NCBI RefSeq assembly: GCF_026250525.1
Contig: NZ_CP111043.1
Coordinates: 4,353,001-4,417,000, forward strand
Length of the DNA stretch: 64,000 bases
Direction: 5' to 3'
From: Chondrinema litorale
GTDB lineage: Bacteria > Bacteroidota > Bacteroidia > Cytophagales > Flammeovirgaceae
A program made the position numbers and the translations under genes. Under the pieces are notes generated by a model that saw nothing but the letters and a program-made list of their open reading frames with translations, was not told where the DNA came from and did no database searches. This document shows, one piece after another, positions 43,492 to 52,480 of the stretch; the stretch's first letter is position 1; each line of letters opens with the position of its first letter.

Positions 43492-44625
43492 TTAGTTCTG
43501 AGTGGGAAAAATACCTTTAATAGTGAACTTTAAAGTATCATCCACACCCAATACAGGATTGTTTACATTAATAGATTGCACATGAGGGTGCCCGTATCTA
43601 ATTAAAGTGCTGAATGGATATTCACCTCCGGTTATACCAATATCAGTTCCTTCTGTTCCACTGCCAATTGCAGGAGAGCCATCTTTTAAAGTAAAATCTG
43701 AAGAAACGATTGTGCTCAATTCTTCCCAACTACTTTTAGCAGCATTAAAAGAAGGATTTTTATTTTGGAAGTTATTAGAGCCAAACACATTATCTACACC
43801 ACCATTAAAATTATCACTTGTTTGATAAGAAAGATTTCTATCGAAAATGCAGAAATCGCTGGTGCTTGTACCAATGGCGTTTTCTTGCGAATTTCCCCAG
43901 AATATATTGTTGGCTATGGTCGCATTATACACATTAGCAAGAGCGATTTTACCATAGATTGCTGGGTTAAAAATATTATTTCGGATAAGTAGATTTACAC
44001 CTCCGCCATTTGCAACCTGACCAAGAATATTGTTTTCGATATTGATATTGGCTGACTCGTCAATATCTTGCCAGTAGTTGAAAAAGATAAGCGGAGTAAT
44101 AGAATTGATGATTTTTAACTCAGTACTTTTGAAGGTATTATTTACCGCTTCAAAGTCAATACGGTCAGAGTAAATATATTCAAGACTGATGTTATTGATA
44201 GTCGTGCTTTCTTCACCTTCTACAGTAATTCTGGTCGTTAGAATGTTGGCTATCTTTACATCGCTAGCACTCGCTTTAATTCTTATTTTATTAAACTTAG
44301 TTTCTTCACCACCATAAGTATTCCTGTCATTATAATAACCTCCACCGATAATTGTAATCGGCTTTGTAATTACGAGAGAGTCTTCTCCATCATAATTTTC
44401 TTTTGCAGGATGTACATAAAGAATATCACCATCATTAGCAGCATTGAGAGCGGTAAAAATATCATCGTATTGAGCAGGTATTTTAGGGTTAATACTTACA
44501 GTAAGTACTGTCTGAGCGTATGCAGTTTTTACATTAATAGAGAAAATAAGTAGAATTCCCCATAAAACATGCTTAATTACTTGATAGTAAGTCGCTAAAC
44601 CTTTGAAGTACTGGAACATATACAC
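43492..44625 (-). CDS. Secreted right-handed beta-helix protein
   Basis: A 377-residue protein with a signal-peptide-like N-terminus (hydrophobic segment about 18-37, ending TAYAQ). The body is a parallel beta-helix: FTALNAANDGDILYVHPA, ITIIGGGYY, then repeated N-I-x-x-N-x-I units such as INIENNILG and LIRNNIFNP, as in pectate-lyase-like folds. The region DGSPAIGSGTEGTDIGITGG is typical of this group. It has no sorting domain of its own. It precedes the T9SS cargo gene by 30 bp on the same strand. No catalytic residues can be assigned. Confidence 0.85.
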   Translation of the reverse strand: MYMFQYFKGLATYYQVIKHVLWGILLIFSINVKTAYAQTVLTVSINPKIPAQYDDIFTALNAANDGDILYVHPAKENYDGEDSLVITKPITIIGGGYYNDRNTYGGEETKFNKIRIKASASDVKIANILTTRITVEGEESTTINNISLEYIYSDRIDFEAVNNTFKSTELKIINSITPLIFFNYWQDIDESANINIENNILGQVANGGGVNLLIRNNIFNPAIYGKIALANVYNATIANNIFWGNSQENAIGTSTSDFCIFDRNLSYQTSDNFNGGVDNVFGSNNFQNKNPSFNAAKSSWEELSTIVSSDFTLKDGSPAIGSGTEGTDIGITGGEYPFSTLIRYGHPHVQSINVNNPVLGVDDTLKFTIKGIFPTQN

Positions 44626-44813
44626 TAATTTTGTATTACAAAGACAAAGAAAAAATTACAGTAAATAACACTTTCTTACCTGTGGTAAGCTCTTACTAAA
44701 CGGTACTTTCTGTTTTGTAATATTTAAAATCGAAAGGTTATTATTTAGTGAGTTGTCCGAATTAATATCTCATCGAAATTGTTCCTGAACTTGTTTAGAA
44801 GATAATCTGACTT

Positions 44814-47006
44814 TTGACTTACGCTACAAAAAATATCGCAATTTTCTTTTTCTGCTGCTTTTTGACATTGGATTCATTTGCTCAAAAAAAATTGAATTTT
44901 AAAGAAATTCATGAATACATTGTAGATTACGGCGACACGCCATATAAGTATATAAGTGATTTATATGCGGTGCCAGAGAAAGATAAAAATTATATCTGTG
45001 CCCTTTATCTTACACATCAAGCATATAAAAAAGAGGCAGAACGGTTACAGAGCAAAACATCATTAAATCGCTCTCAGGTTTTGCTAGATTCATCCCTTAT
45101 TTATTTGGAAAAAACGAGAGGCTTTTTAACCAGAAAAGAGTTTTCTAAACAGTTAGATTATTTTGCGCCACTAGTAGGTAACTACGGCATTTATGACAGT
45201 GAAGAGCAGTTGTACAACGATTTTGTAGATATAATTTTAACAAGTGAAAGAGAAATATTAATAAAGAGAAATACGATTGTAAAAGTCCAAGATGCTTTTG
45301 ATACTTTTTCGAAAAGTTATGATAATCTTCTTGCTTCTTATTCAGAATTACTATTGAATTATCCACTAAAAAATGATCTGCTAGTATTGTCAGATCAAGA
45401 ATATGAAGAGGTAATCAGTAATTTCAAAAATATATTATTAGAAACCGAAAACACTTTAAATCGATATCAATCTATCTTAGCTACTGAAAATGATGGTGTT
45501 AATGTAGACTTTAAAAGAAAACCGGTTGATACATACGATTTTATAGTTTCAGAGAAGCAAATTGAATTATTAAAAGAAGGGGTATATTTCGATTTTAATA
45601 ATTGGCTTGCACTAATTGAAAATGCTAGGCTCAACAAAATAGGAGATTTTTGGGATGAATTAGCTACTGCGCATTCTTTATTACAGAGAAATCTTTTTGT
45701 TTTAAGTAAAGGAAAAGTGCCAACTGAAAATATAGAGTTAGACTCCAGAATCATTGATAAAATCAAATACATCGATGCTGAATCTGCTTTAATCCCATAT
45801 TTACTGTACTTAGGAGCAAAAAATGACTTGCTCAAGACTCAGCTAAAAGAAAGTAATTTCAATTCAGTAGAGAAGTTTTATGTCGATTTACATCAATTTC
45901 TGCAACAGTGTAAATTTAACTTGCAACTTCTTGAAAGTAGATTGAAATCAGGCAAGAATGAAAAAAATCAATTGTTCTTTCAAAATTTAGCAAAAAACAA
46001 AGATGGATTATTGCTATTTATAAGCAACGAAGGCGGTTTTTTACTCGAAAAAGAAGTTGAAGTTAGTAATAGTTTAAAGTCGCTTCTTGTAAATGACTTC
46101 CTAAGTAATCGCTTCAAGCCTTCATTTGTGAGTTACCAATCATTAAATCTGGCAACTTATATACAAAGCTTAAACACAGTTCAAAATCAAGGTAAATCTT
46201 TAACTACAGCAGTAAAAACAGAAAGTGGAGCACAAATAATTGGTGGTAGCTTGCTTAATACTAAAGTAGTTCCTTTTGTCTCAGTAGTAGAAGGTAATTC
46301 AGTGAAGTCTTTTGCTCAGAACTTTATTACACAAAACGATTTTAATGAGCCATTCGATTATTTCCACTGCTCTGCAACGTTTAAAAGTAATAATGGCTTT
46401 GGTGCAGTTTTTTATCCTGAAAAATTAGAAAAATCAACTTTTGAAAAACAACAAGGACTTTTATTATTTTTCAACAATAGTGGTCAGCTTCAAAAGAAAA
46501 TTCAACTACCATATTCCAGAAAAATATCAAATGTGCTCACAGCAGATAATGGTAGCGGTTACGTACTCATGTCTGAAAATGAATACCTTGCTGCCTCTTA
46601 CTTTAAGTCTGAATTGATGTTTATAAATACTTTGGGAACAGTTGTTTGGAAGAAAGTATTACCATTTACCACATTCGATTCGAATATTAAATTTTCTGAT
46701 AATGGGATTCTAGTTTTTGCCAATGCAATTCAAAAAGTGCCGGGTAACGACCATATCAAAAGTGAAGTAAAAGTGCTTTCATTTAACAAAGAGGGAGGCT
46801 TAGTTTTAGAAAAAGATATACCCACAACCAGCTCTCGTTTTGCTAGCAAAATACAAAAAGATCAATCTGGCAAATGGCTAATATTAGGTTTTATTGGGAA
46901 TAACGATTTGTATAACCTGAGAGAAAAAGATGTCTTTTTTTATATGCTAGATCACAGCTTCGACGATTTGGGTGGAGGTGAACTAACTTCTGTAGAAAGA
47001 CCTTAA
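44814..47006 (+). CDS. Secreted protein of unknown function (730 residues)
   Basis: I do not recognise this family. The protein starts at TTG 44814, giving a signal peptide (about 1-24) ending SFAQ. Residues about 25-410 look largely helical with many charged positions. The last ~300 residues are beta-rich with repeated patterns such as LLFFNNSGQLQKKIQLP and VLSFNKEGGLVLEKDIP, which would suit a propeller-like domain. It is 23 bp before the TlpA-like thioredoxin gene on the same strand and divergent from the beta-helix gene, suggesting an envelope function. The function is unknown. Confidence 0.8.
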   Translation: MTYATKNIAIFFFCCFLTLDSFAQKKLNFKEIHEYIVDYGDTPYKYISDLYAVPEKDKNYICALYLTHQAYKKEAERLQSKTSLNRSQVLLDSSLIYLEKTRGFLTRKEFSKQLDYFAPLVGNYGIYDSEEQLYNDFVDIILTSEREILIKRNTIVKVQDAFDTFSKSYDNLLASYSELLLNYPLKNDLLVLSDQEYEEVISNFKNILLETENTLNRYQSILATENDGVNVDFKRKPVDTYDFIVSEKQIELLKEGVYFDFNNWLALIENARLNKIGDFWDELATAHSLLQRNLFVLSKGKVPTENIELDSRIIDKIKYIDAESALIPYLLYLGAKNDLLKTQLKESNFNSVEKFYVDLHQFLQQCKFNLQLLESRLKSGKNEKNQLFFQNLAKNKDGLLLFISNEGGFLLEKEVEVSNSLKSLLVNDFLSNRFKPSFVSYQSLNLATYIQSLNTVQNQGKSLTTAVKTESGAQIIGGSLLNTKVVPFVSVVEGNSVKSFAQNFITQNDFNEPFDYFHCSATFKSNNGFGAVFYPEKLEKSTFEKQQGLLLFFNNSGQLQKKIQLPYSRKISNVLTADNGSGYVLMSENEYLAASYFKSELMFINTLGTVVWKKVLPFTTFDSNIKFSDNGILVFANAIQKVPGNDHIKSEVKVLSFNKEGGLVLEKDIPTTSSRFASKIQKDQSGKWLILGFIGNNDLYNLREKDVFFYMLDHSFDDLGGGELTSVERP

Positions 47007-47029
47007 CTAATAATATCAGCGATTAGAAA

Positions 47030-47614
47030 ATGGAAATAAAAGTAAAAAGGAGTTACATTGAGACAGCTATCTTCCTATTAGTTATATTCATTATTTATAT
47101 TACTGGTTGGCAAACCGAAATTGCTGGACTACTTCAAAGAGGAGTAATGTTAACTGGTTTGCATAATGCATCTGTAAAAACTGTTGAGCAGCCTAAAAAA
47201 TCTCAGCTTAATTTTAGTATAACCTCTCTAGATGGCGAGGAAGTTAATGTTTCTGCTCTAAAAGGGAAAACACTATTTATTAATTTCTGGGCAACTTGGT
47301 GCCCGCCATGTATTGCAGAAATGCCAGAAATCGAAAATTTATGGAAAGATGTTTCATCAGAAGAAATTGCCTTTTTATTAATTTCTACAGATGATGAAAT
47401 GCAAAAAGTGAAAGATTTTATTGATAGGAAAGAATTTGAGTTTCCTGTATATAAATTAAATAGCTCAGTTCCTAAAGAATTATCTTCTAGTTCTATTCCT
47501 GCTACATTTATTGTGGCACCAGATGGCTCTATTGTTTATAAACATTCTGGGATAGCCAATTATAATACAGATAGCTTTAAAGATTTTTTGGCAAAAATTC
47601 AGAAAGGAATTTAG
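47030..47614 (+). CDS. TlpA/ResA-like membrane-anchored thioredoxin
   Basis: A 194-residue protein with an N-terminal membrane helix (about 9-32) and a thioredoxin domain (about 60-194) facing the periplasm. The active site is FWATWCPPCIAEMPE; the WCPPC motif marks the TlpA/ResA group, which reduces disulfides in envelope proteins. SIPATFIVAPDGSIVYKH carries the cis-proline. It is 23 bp after the unknown secreted protein, perhaps a client or partner. Confidence 0.92.
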   Translation: MEIKVKRSYIETAIFLLVIFIIYITGWQTEIAGLLQRGVMLTGLHNASVKTVEQPKKSQLNFSITSLDGEEVNVSALKGKTLFINFWATWCPPCIAEMPEIENLWKDVSSEEIAFLLISTDDEMQKVKDFIDRKEFEFPVYKLNSSVPKELSSSSIPATFIVAPDGSIVYKHSGIANYNTDSFKDFLAKIQKGI

Positions 47615-47712
47615 CAACAATTATCTCAAACAATCTTACTCATTTTTTTATTTTAATCTTTGATGTTTTAGAGTAGTTTTGCCACCTGAAATTACGGTGA
47701 AATAAGAGTATT

Positions 47713-48189
47713 ATGATTCAAAGATTACAAAGTATTTTTTTATTTTTAGCATCTCTGGCGATGTTTCTGGTTATTTTTCTACCTATCTGGAATAAAACAC
47801 TTCCAGAAACTACCGAAGAGTTTGCGGTTCTTACAGCCTTAGATTTAACCTATTCAAAAGATGGCGAAGCTGTAAATAAAATTCAAACTTTCTATATTGC
47901 TATTCTCGCTTTTGTAGCTTCAGCAATAGCAATGGGCTCTCTATTTAGTTATAAAAACAGATTATTACAGATGAAGCTCAATTTGGGGAATACCATTGTA
48001 ATGGCAGCAGTATTAATCTTGAGCACTTACTTTTTATTTGAAGGAGAGAAAATGTTTGCTCCAGATGTTGAAGGACAATGGCGATTAGGTTTCTTTTTAA
48101 CTCCATTTGCAATGATTTGTAATTCTATTGCCAACCGATTTATTAGAAAAGATGAAAAAATGGTAAGATCGGCAGACCGACTGAGGTAA
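47713..48189 (+). CDS. DUF4293-family membrane protein
   Basis: A 158-residue protein beginning MIQRLQSIFLFLASLAMF, a start typical of the Bacteroidota DUF4293 family. Four membrane segments are predicted (about 6-24, 57-78, 89-109 and 122-142). Function is unknown. A TAnnTTTG-like element (TAGTTTTG, 47674-47681) lies 32 bp before the start. It is directly followed, one base after its stop, by the lycopene cyclase gene. Confidence 0.83.
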   Translation: MIQRLQSIFLFLASLAMFLVIFLPIWNKTLPETTEEFAVLTALDLTYSKDGEAVNKIQTFYIAILAFVASAIAMGSLFSYKNRLLQMKLNLGNTIVMAAVLILSTYFLFEGEKMFAPDVEGQWRLGFFLTPFAMICNSIANRFIRKDEKMVRSADRLR

Positions 48190-48190
48190 A

Positions 48191-49372
48191 ATGAATTTAT
48201 CAACCGAAGAGGAAAAGGCTGATATTATTATTGCAGGAGCTGGTGCAGCGGGTTTGCTTTTAGCATTTCAAATAGCACAAGAACCGAAGTTATCGGGTAA
48301 AAAAGTATTATTAATTGACAAAACAAAAAGGTATGGTAACGACCATACCTGGTGTTTTTGGAGCAAAGAAAAAACTCCTTTTGACGATATTCTTTCTAAT
48401 AGTTGGGAGGAGTTAGAATTTTTGAGCAATTCATTTCAGCAAAACTTCAATCTACAACCTTATAGATATAAGATGCTCAAAAGTGCATCTTTTTATCAAT
48501 TTGTCTGGCAAAAACTGGCATCACATCCAAATATCCAATTTATTGAAGCTGAAATAAATGATGTTGTTGATAATGAAAAGCAGGTTGAACTGATTTCATC
48601 AGCAGGCAATTTCTATTGTGATTTGCTTTTCGATAGTCGATTCAGTCAAGATTGGATTAAACAAATCACCTCAAAGTCTAACCTTCAATTACAGCATTTT
48701 TTAGGATATACTATAAAAACTGATATCGATAGTTTCGATCCTGAAACTATTAGAATGTTTGATTTTAGGATTCCTCAATCTGGCGAAGTGAGATTTGTTT
48801 ATGTTTTGCCATTATCAAAAAATGAAGCTCTCATAGAGTTCACCGTTTTTTCTGGTAATACATTATCAGAAAAAACTTATAAAGAAGTCCTAGAGAATTA
48901 TATCTCCAATTTTTTTAATATCTCAGATTATCGAATTCTCGAAGAAGAGGCGGGCATAATTCCAATGACAGATTATTTTTTTGAAAGAAAGAATGGTGAT
49001 AGAATAATCAATATTGGGACACGAGGTGGATTGTGTAAGCCTTCAACAGGTTATGCATTTAATAGAATGTGGCAAGATGCAAAGCATTTAGTTTCTGAAC
49101 TTGTAAAGCATGAAGCTGAGGTTGAAAAAATCAATTTGAAAAAATTAGAAATAAGGTATCAAATTTACGATGCCATGTTGTTAGATATTATAAGAAGAGA
49201 TGGCGGGAAAATATCTGAAATATTTACTCAAATGTTTAAAAATAATCCAATACAGCGTGTATTCAGGTTTTTAGATGAAGAGACTACTTTTGCAGAAGAC
49301 TTTAAAGTGATGAAATCTGTACCCTCATTTCCCTTTTTTATTTCTATTTTTAACCTGTTTAGAAATAGATAA
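48191..49372 (+). CDS. crtY: Lycopene cyclase, CrtY type
   Basis: A 393-residue FAD-dependent cyclase. The dinucleotide-binding motif IIAGAGAAGLLLAFQIA is at the N-terminus, followed by the CrtY signature RYGNDHTWCFWSKEK. Central LFDSRF and C-terminal GGLCKPSTGYAFNRMW also fit. It closes both ends of lycopene to make beta-carotene-type rings in carotenoid synthesis. No other carotenoid gene is in the window; a glycosyltransferase gene follows by 37 bp. It starts one base after the DUF4293 gene. Confidence 0.9.
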   Translation: MNLSTEEEKADIIIAGAGAAGLLLAFQIAQEPKLSGKKVLLIDKTKRYGNDHTWCFWSKEKTPFDDILSNSWEELEFLSNSFQQNFNLQPYRYKMLKSASFYQFVWQKLASHPNIQFIEAEINDVVDNEKQVELISSAGNFYCDLLFDSRFSQDWIKQITSKSNLQLQHFLGYTIKTDIDSFDPETIRMFDFRIPQSGEVRFVYVLPLSKNEALIEFTVFSGNTLSEKTYKEVLENYISNFFNISDYRILEEEAGIIPMTDYFFERKNGDRIINIGTRGGLCKPSTGYAFNRMWQDAKHLVSELVKHEAEVEKINLKKLEIRYQIYDAMLLDIIRRDGGKISEIFTQMFKNNPIQRVFRFLDEETTFAEDFKVMKSVPSFPFFISIFNLFRNR

Positions 49373-49409
49373 AAACATCATATTTATATAACCAAACTCA
49401 TCTCTATTT

Positions 49410-50510
49410 TTGAAAAAGATTCTTCTGGCATCGACACTAAAACCATTGGATGATACCAGAATGTATGAGAAGTTTGGCGTTTCCCTTTCTAAATTTTATC
49501 AGGTAATTATTCTGGGTTTTGGCAGTTCTAAGCCGAAGGACCAGGCAAATATTGAGTTTGAAAGTTTATATAAAGGTGAAAGTAAATCGTACATTAGGTT
49601 TTTAACTCTCAGAAATTTTCATCGAAAACTCATCTATCACCAACCCGATATAATAATAGTTCATAGCCCAGAATTACTTCCTGTTGCTGGTTGGTATGCG
49701 CTTTTTCATCAAGTAAAAATAATATATGATGTTAGAGAAAATTATTTCAATAACATCAGATATCAGCCAAACTATTCTCTTATTTTAAGATATATACTTT
49801 CACTTACAGTGAGGTTAATGGAATATACTTCTAACATCTTTGTAAGTAGTTATATACTTGCCGAAAAGTGTTATCATGATGAGTTTAGTTTTCATAAGAA
49901 GAATTACCAGATTATACAGAATAAGTTTGTATTGCCAGAAGATTTAGATAAAACTAGCAAAGAAAAAAGTCAATCAGGTTTCAAATTCATTTATACTGGT
50001 ACAATTTCAGAAGTTTATGGAATTTGGGAAGCAATCAATTTTATAAACCAAATTAATAAAATCGAAGTTTCTGCTACTTTAGAAATAATAGGTCATGTAG
50101 TTTCTAATAATTTATTAGAAAAATTAAATAATGCCATTAGAGACAAGCATTATATTCAACTTCAGTATGGAAATCCTTTAGTATCTCATCGTATTATTTT
50201 AGAAAAACTACAGAAAGCAGACTTTGCAATTTTGCCCTATAAACCCAATAAAAGTACTTGGGGTTGTATTCCAACCAAAATGTTTGAATGCATTGCTTTA
50301 GAAATTCCTATGCTTGTTCAACAGAATAAAAATTGGGAAAATCTATGTAATAGTTATCCTGCTGCTCACTTTGTAGACTTTTCTAAACTCGACCCATATG
50401 AATTACTAGAAGAACTTAAAAGCAAGAAGTTTTATAAGAATAAACCCCAACGAGAGGTTTTATGGAAAGAAGAGGAAAAGAAATTATTAGCTTTTGTAGC
50501 TGAAAGTTAA
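49410..50510 (+). CDS. GT-B fold glycosyltransferase
   Basis: A 366-residue glycosyltransferase of a group-1-like type. The N-terminal strand KKILLASTLKPLDDTRMYEKFG and the KFIYTGTISEVYGIWEAI hinge segment are typical, with a C-terminal nucleotide-binding CIPTKMFECIALEIPMLVQ. The start is a TTG at 49410; it overlaps a TATTTTTG sequence that resembles a -7 element, probably by chance. The acceptor is not shown. Position after crtY allows a role in carotenoid glycosylation, but polysaccharide synthesis is equally possible. Confidence 0.85.
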   Translation: MKKILLASTLKPLDDTRMYEKFGVSLSKFYQVIILGFGSSKPKDQANIEFESLYKGESKSYIRFLTLRNFHRKLIYHQPDIIIVHSPELLPVAGWYALFHQVKIIYDVRENYFNNIRYQPNYSLILRYILSLTVRLMEYTSNIFVSSYILAEKCYHDEFSFHKKNYQIIQNKFVLPEDLDKTSKEKSQSGFKFIYTGTISEVYGIWEAINFINQINKIEVSATLEIIGHVVSNNLLEKLNNAIRDKHYIQLQYGNPLVSHRIILEKLQKADFAILPYKPNKSTWGCIPTKMFECIALEIPMLVQQNKNWENLCNSYPAAHFVDFSKLDPYELLEELKSKKFYKNKPQREVLWKEEEKKLLAFVAES

Positions 50511-50564
50511 AATCAGAAACTAAATTTGTTTTCCTTAAAATTAGACAGAAGGAATAAAAATTAA

Positions 50565-51236
50565 TTGGAAATGGATTTTAGTAGTGCCGAGGAAAATTAT
50601 CTTAAGGCTATTTATCATCTTTCTGAACAACAAAAAGAGGAGGTAAGCACCAATTCTATCGCTGATGAGTTGCAAACTAAACCAGCTTCTGTAAGTGATA
50701 TGCTTAAAAAGCTAGCGGCTAAAAAGGTTATCAATTATGTGAAGTACAAAGGTGTAACGCTTACAAACAAAGGAAGGAGTGTAGCATTGTGGATTGTGCG
50801 AAAACATAGGCTTTGGGAAGTGTTTTTGGTTGAAAAGCTCAAGTTTAATTGGGACGAAGTGCATGAAGTGGCAGAGCAGTTGGAGCATATTAAATCCAGA
50901 AGAATGATTGAAAGGCTTGATAAGTTTCTGGGTTTTCCCAAATTTGATCCCCACGGTGATCCGATACCTGATAAAAATGGCAATATAGCTGTGCTTACAG
51001 CCAAACCACTTGCAGAAGGCATAACTGGTAATTCTTATAAAGTAGTTTCTGTAAGCGATAGCGATGCGGCATTGCTGCAATACCTCGATAAAATGGGTAT
51101 TTCCATAGGAACTGTGCTGCAAATAACAGATAAGATTGTTTATGATAGTTCAATTGAAATAAATATTGAAAAGCAGAACCGACAGCAATTAATCTCTAAA
51201 ATGGTTTCAGAAAATATACTCGTAGTAGACATTTAA
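50565..51236 (+). CDS. DtxR/MntR-family metalloregulator
   Basis: A 223-residue repressor. The N-terminal winged helix (about 1-70) has SSAEENYLKAIYHLSEQQKEEVSTNSIADELQTKPASVSDMLKKLA, typical of DtxR. A dimerisation domain follows (about 72-145) with VRKHRLWEVFLVEKL and EVHEVAEQLEH, which supplies metal ligands. The C-terminal ~75 residues look like a FeoA/SH3-like domain. Such proteins repress metal uptake genes in the presence of Fe or Mn; no transporter gene is adjacent. ATG 50571 is an alternative start. Confidence 0.9.
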   Translation: MEMDFSSAEENYLKAIYHLSEQQKEEVSTNSIADELQTKPASVSDMLKKLAAKKVINYVKYKGVTLTNKGRSVALWIVRKHRLWEVFLVEKLKFNWDEVHEVAEQLEHIKSRRMIERLDKFLGFPKFDPHGDPIPDKNGNIAVLTAKPLAEGITGNSYKVVSVSDSDAALLQYLDKMGISIGTVLQITDKIVYDSSIEINIEKQNRQQLISKMVSENILVVDI

Positions 51237-51293
51237 ATAAAAACACATAATCGTTATTCGTCAGAATTAACAACAAACAAATAGCTAATTAAT

Positions 51294-52355
51294 ATGAAAG
51301 ATATAATCGATTTAGAACTTCTTACCGATATTGTTAAAACCCCTGGTGCACCGGGTTATGAGTCTCGAATCAGAAATAGAGTGATAGAAGAGATAAAGGA
51401 TCTTGTTGATGAATGGTATATCGATCATATCGGAAACCTGATTTGTGTAAAGAAAGGAAGCAAAAATCCTGATGGTAAAAAACTGATGTATGCGGCTCAT
51501 TTAGACGAAATATCATTTATGGTAACCCATATCGATGATGCTGGATTCTTAAAGTTTCATACCTTAGGTGGCTTCGATCCCAAAACACTTACTTCTATGA
51601 GAGTAATTGTACATGGTAAAGAAGATTTACCTGGTGTAATGGGTTGCAAGCCAATTCACATTATGTCTCCAGAAGAAAGAACCAAAGCTCCTAAGATTAG
51701 TGATTTCTATATTGATTTGGGATTGAGCAAAGAAGAGGTTGAAAAGTATGTATCAGTAGGAGATACGATTACCAGAAAGCAAGAAATTATTCAAATGGGT
51801 AACCTAATAAACGGAAAATCTTTTGATAACAGACTTTCTGTTTATATTCTAATTGAAACATTAAAGCAGTTAAAAACTATCCCTTACGATTTATACGCTG
51901 TTTTTACAGTACAAGAAGAAGTGGGACTGAGAGGTGCAAGTGTAGCGAGTCATGGGATAAATCCAGATTTTGGTATTGCAATAGATGTTACTATTGCTAA
52001 TGATACGCCAGGTGTTCCGGGGCACGAAAAAGTTACTGAACTTGGAAAAGGAACCGCAGTAAAGATTTTTGATGCTAGTACGATCTGTGATTATAGAATG
52101 GTAGATTTCCTGAAAAGGACAGCAACCAATAGCGAAATTACATGGCAATCTGAGATTTTAACTGCAGGTGGTACAGATACAGCAGGAATACAGAGAATGG
52201 GAAAAAATGGAGCTATTGCAGGTGCTCTTTCAATTCCTTTAAGATATGTGCATCAAGTTATAGAAACAGCTCACCCTGAGGATATTAAGTCGACTATAGA
52301 TTTACTTGTAAAGGCTTCTGAAAGCATAGATACTTACAATTGGGAGCACAGATAA
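51294..52355 (+). CDS. M42-family aminopeptidase
   Basis: A 353-residue metallopeptidase (endoglucanase M / FrvX-like; the family is aminopeptidases). Metal-ligand segments are AAHLDEISFMV, SFDNRLSVY, VQEEVGLRGA, AIDVTIAND and the C-terminal IPLRYVHQVIE. It removes N-terminal residues from peptides in the cytosol. The start ATG at 51294 gives a normal N-terminus with no signal peptide. A hairpin terminator follows at 52378-52421. Confidence 0.92.
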   Translation: MKDIIDLELLTDIVKTPGAPGYESRIRNRVIEEIKDLVDEWYIDHIGNLICVKKGSKNPDGKKLMYAAHLDEISFMVTHIDDAGFLKFHTLGGFDPKTLTSMRVIVHGKEDLPGVMGCKPIHIMSPEERTKAPKISDFYIDLGLSKEEVEKYVSVGDTITRKQEIIQMGNLINGKSFDNRLSVYILIETLKQLKTIPYDLYAVFTVQEEVGLRGASVASHGINPDFGIAIDVTIANDTPGVPGHEKVTELGKGTAVKIFDASTICDYRMVDFLKRTATNSEITWQSEILTAGGTDTAGIQRMGKNGAIAGALSIPLRYVHQVIETAHPEDIKSTIDLLVKASESIDTYNWEHR

Positions 52356-52377
52356 GTGTAAGTAATGGGTAAGAATT

Positions 52378-52421
52378 ATGACGAAAGTCAAGATTTTATG
52401 GAATTATTCGTCATTTTTTTT
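52378..52421 (+). terminator. Intrinsic terminator after the M42 peptidase
   Basis: ATGACGAA pairs with TTCGTCAT around a 21-nt loop and is followed by a run of T. It lies 23 bp after the stop codon. Confidence 0.6.
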
Positions 52422-52480
52422 CATTTTAATTATATATAGTTGTAAATTTAAAGCAGTAAAAATAAAATAGATATTACACT

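Noticed and set aside
49405..49412. TATTTTTG overlapping the glycosyltransferase start
   Set aside because: It covers the TTG start codon and no matching -33 element is seen; a transcript from it would lack the start codon.
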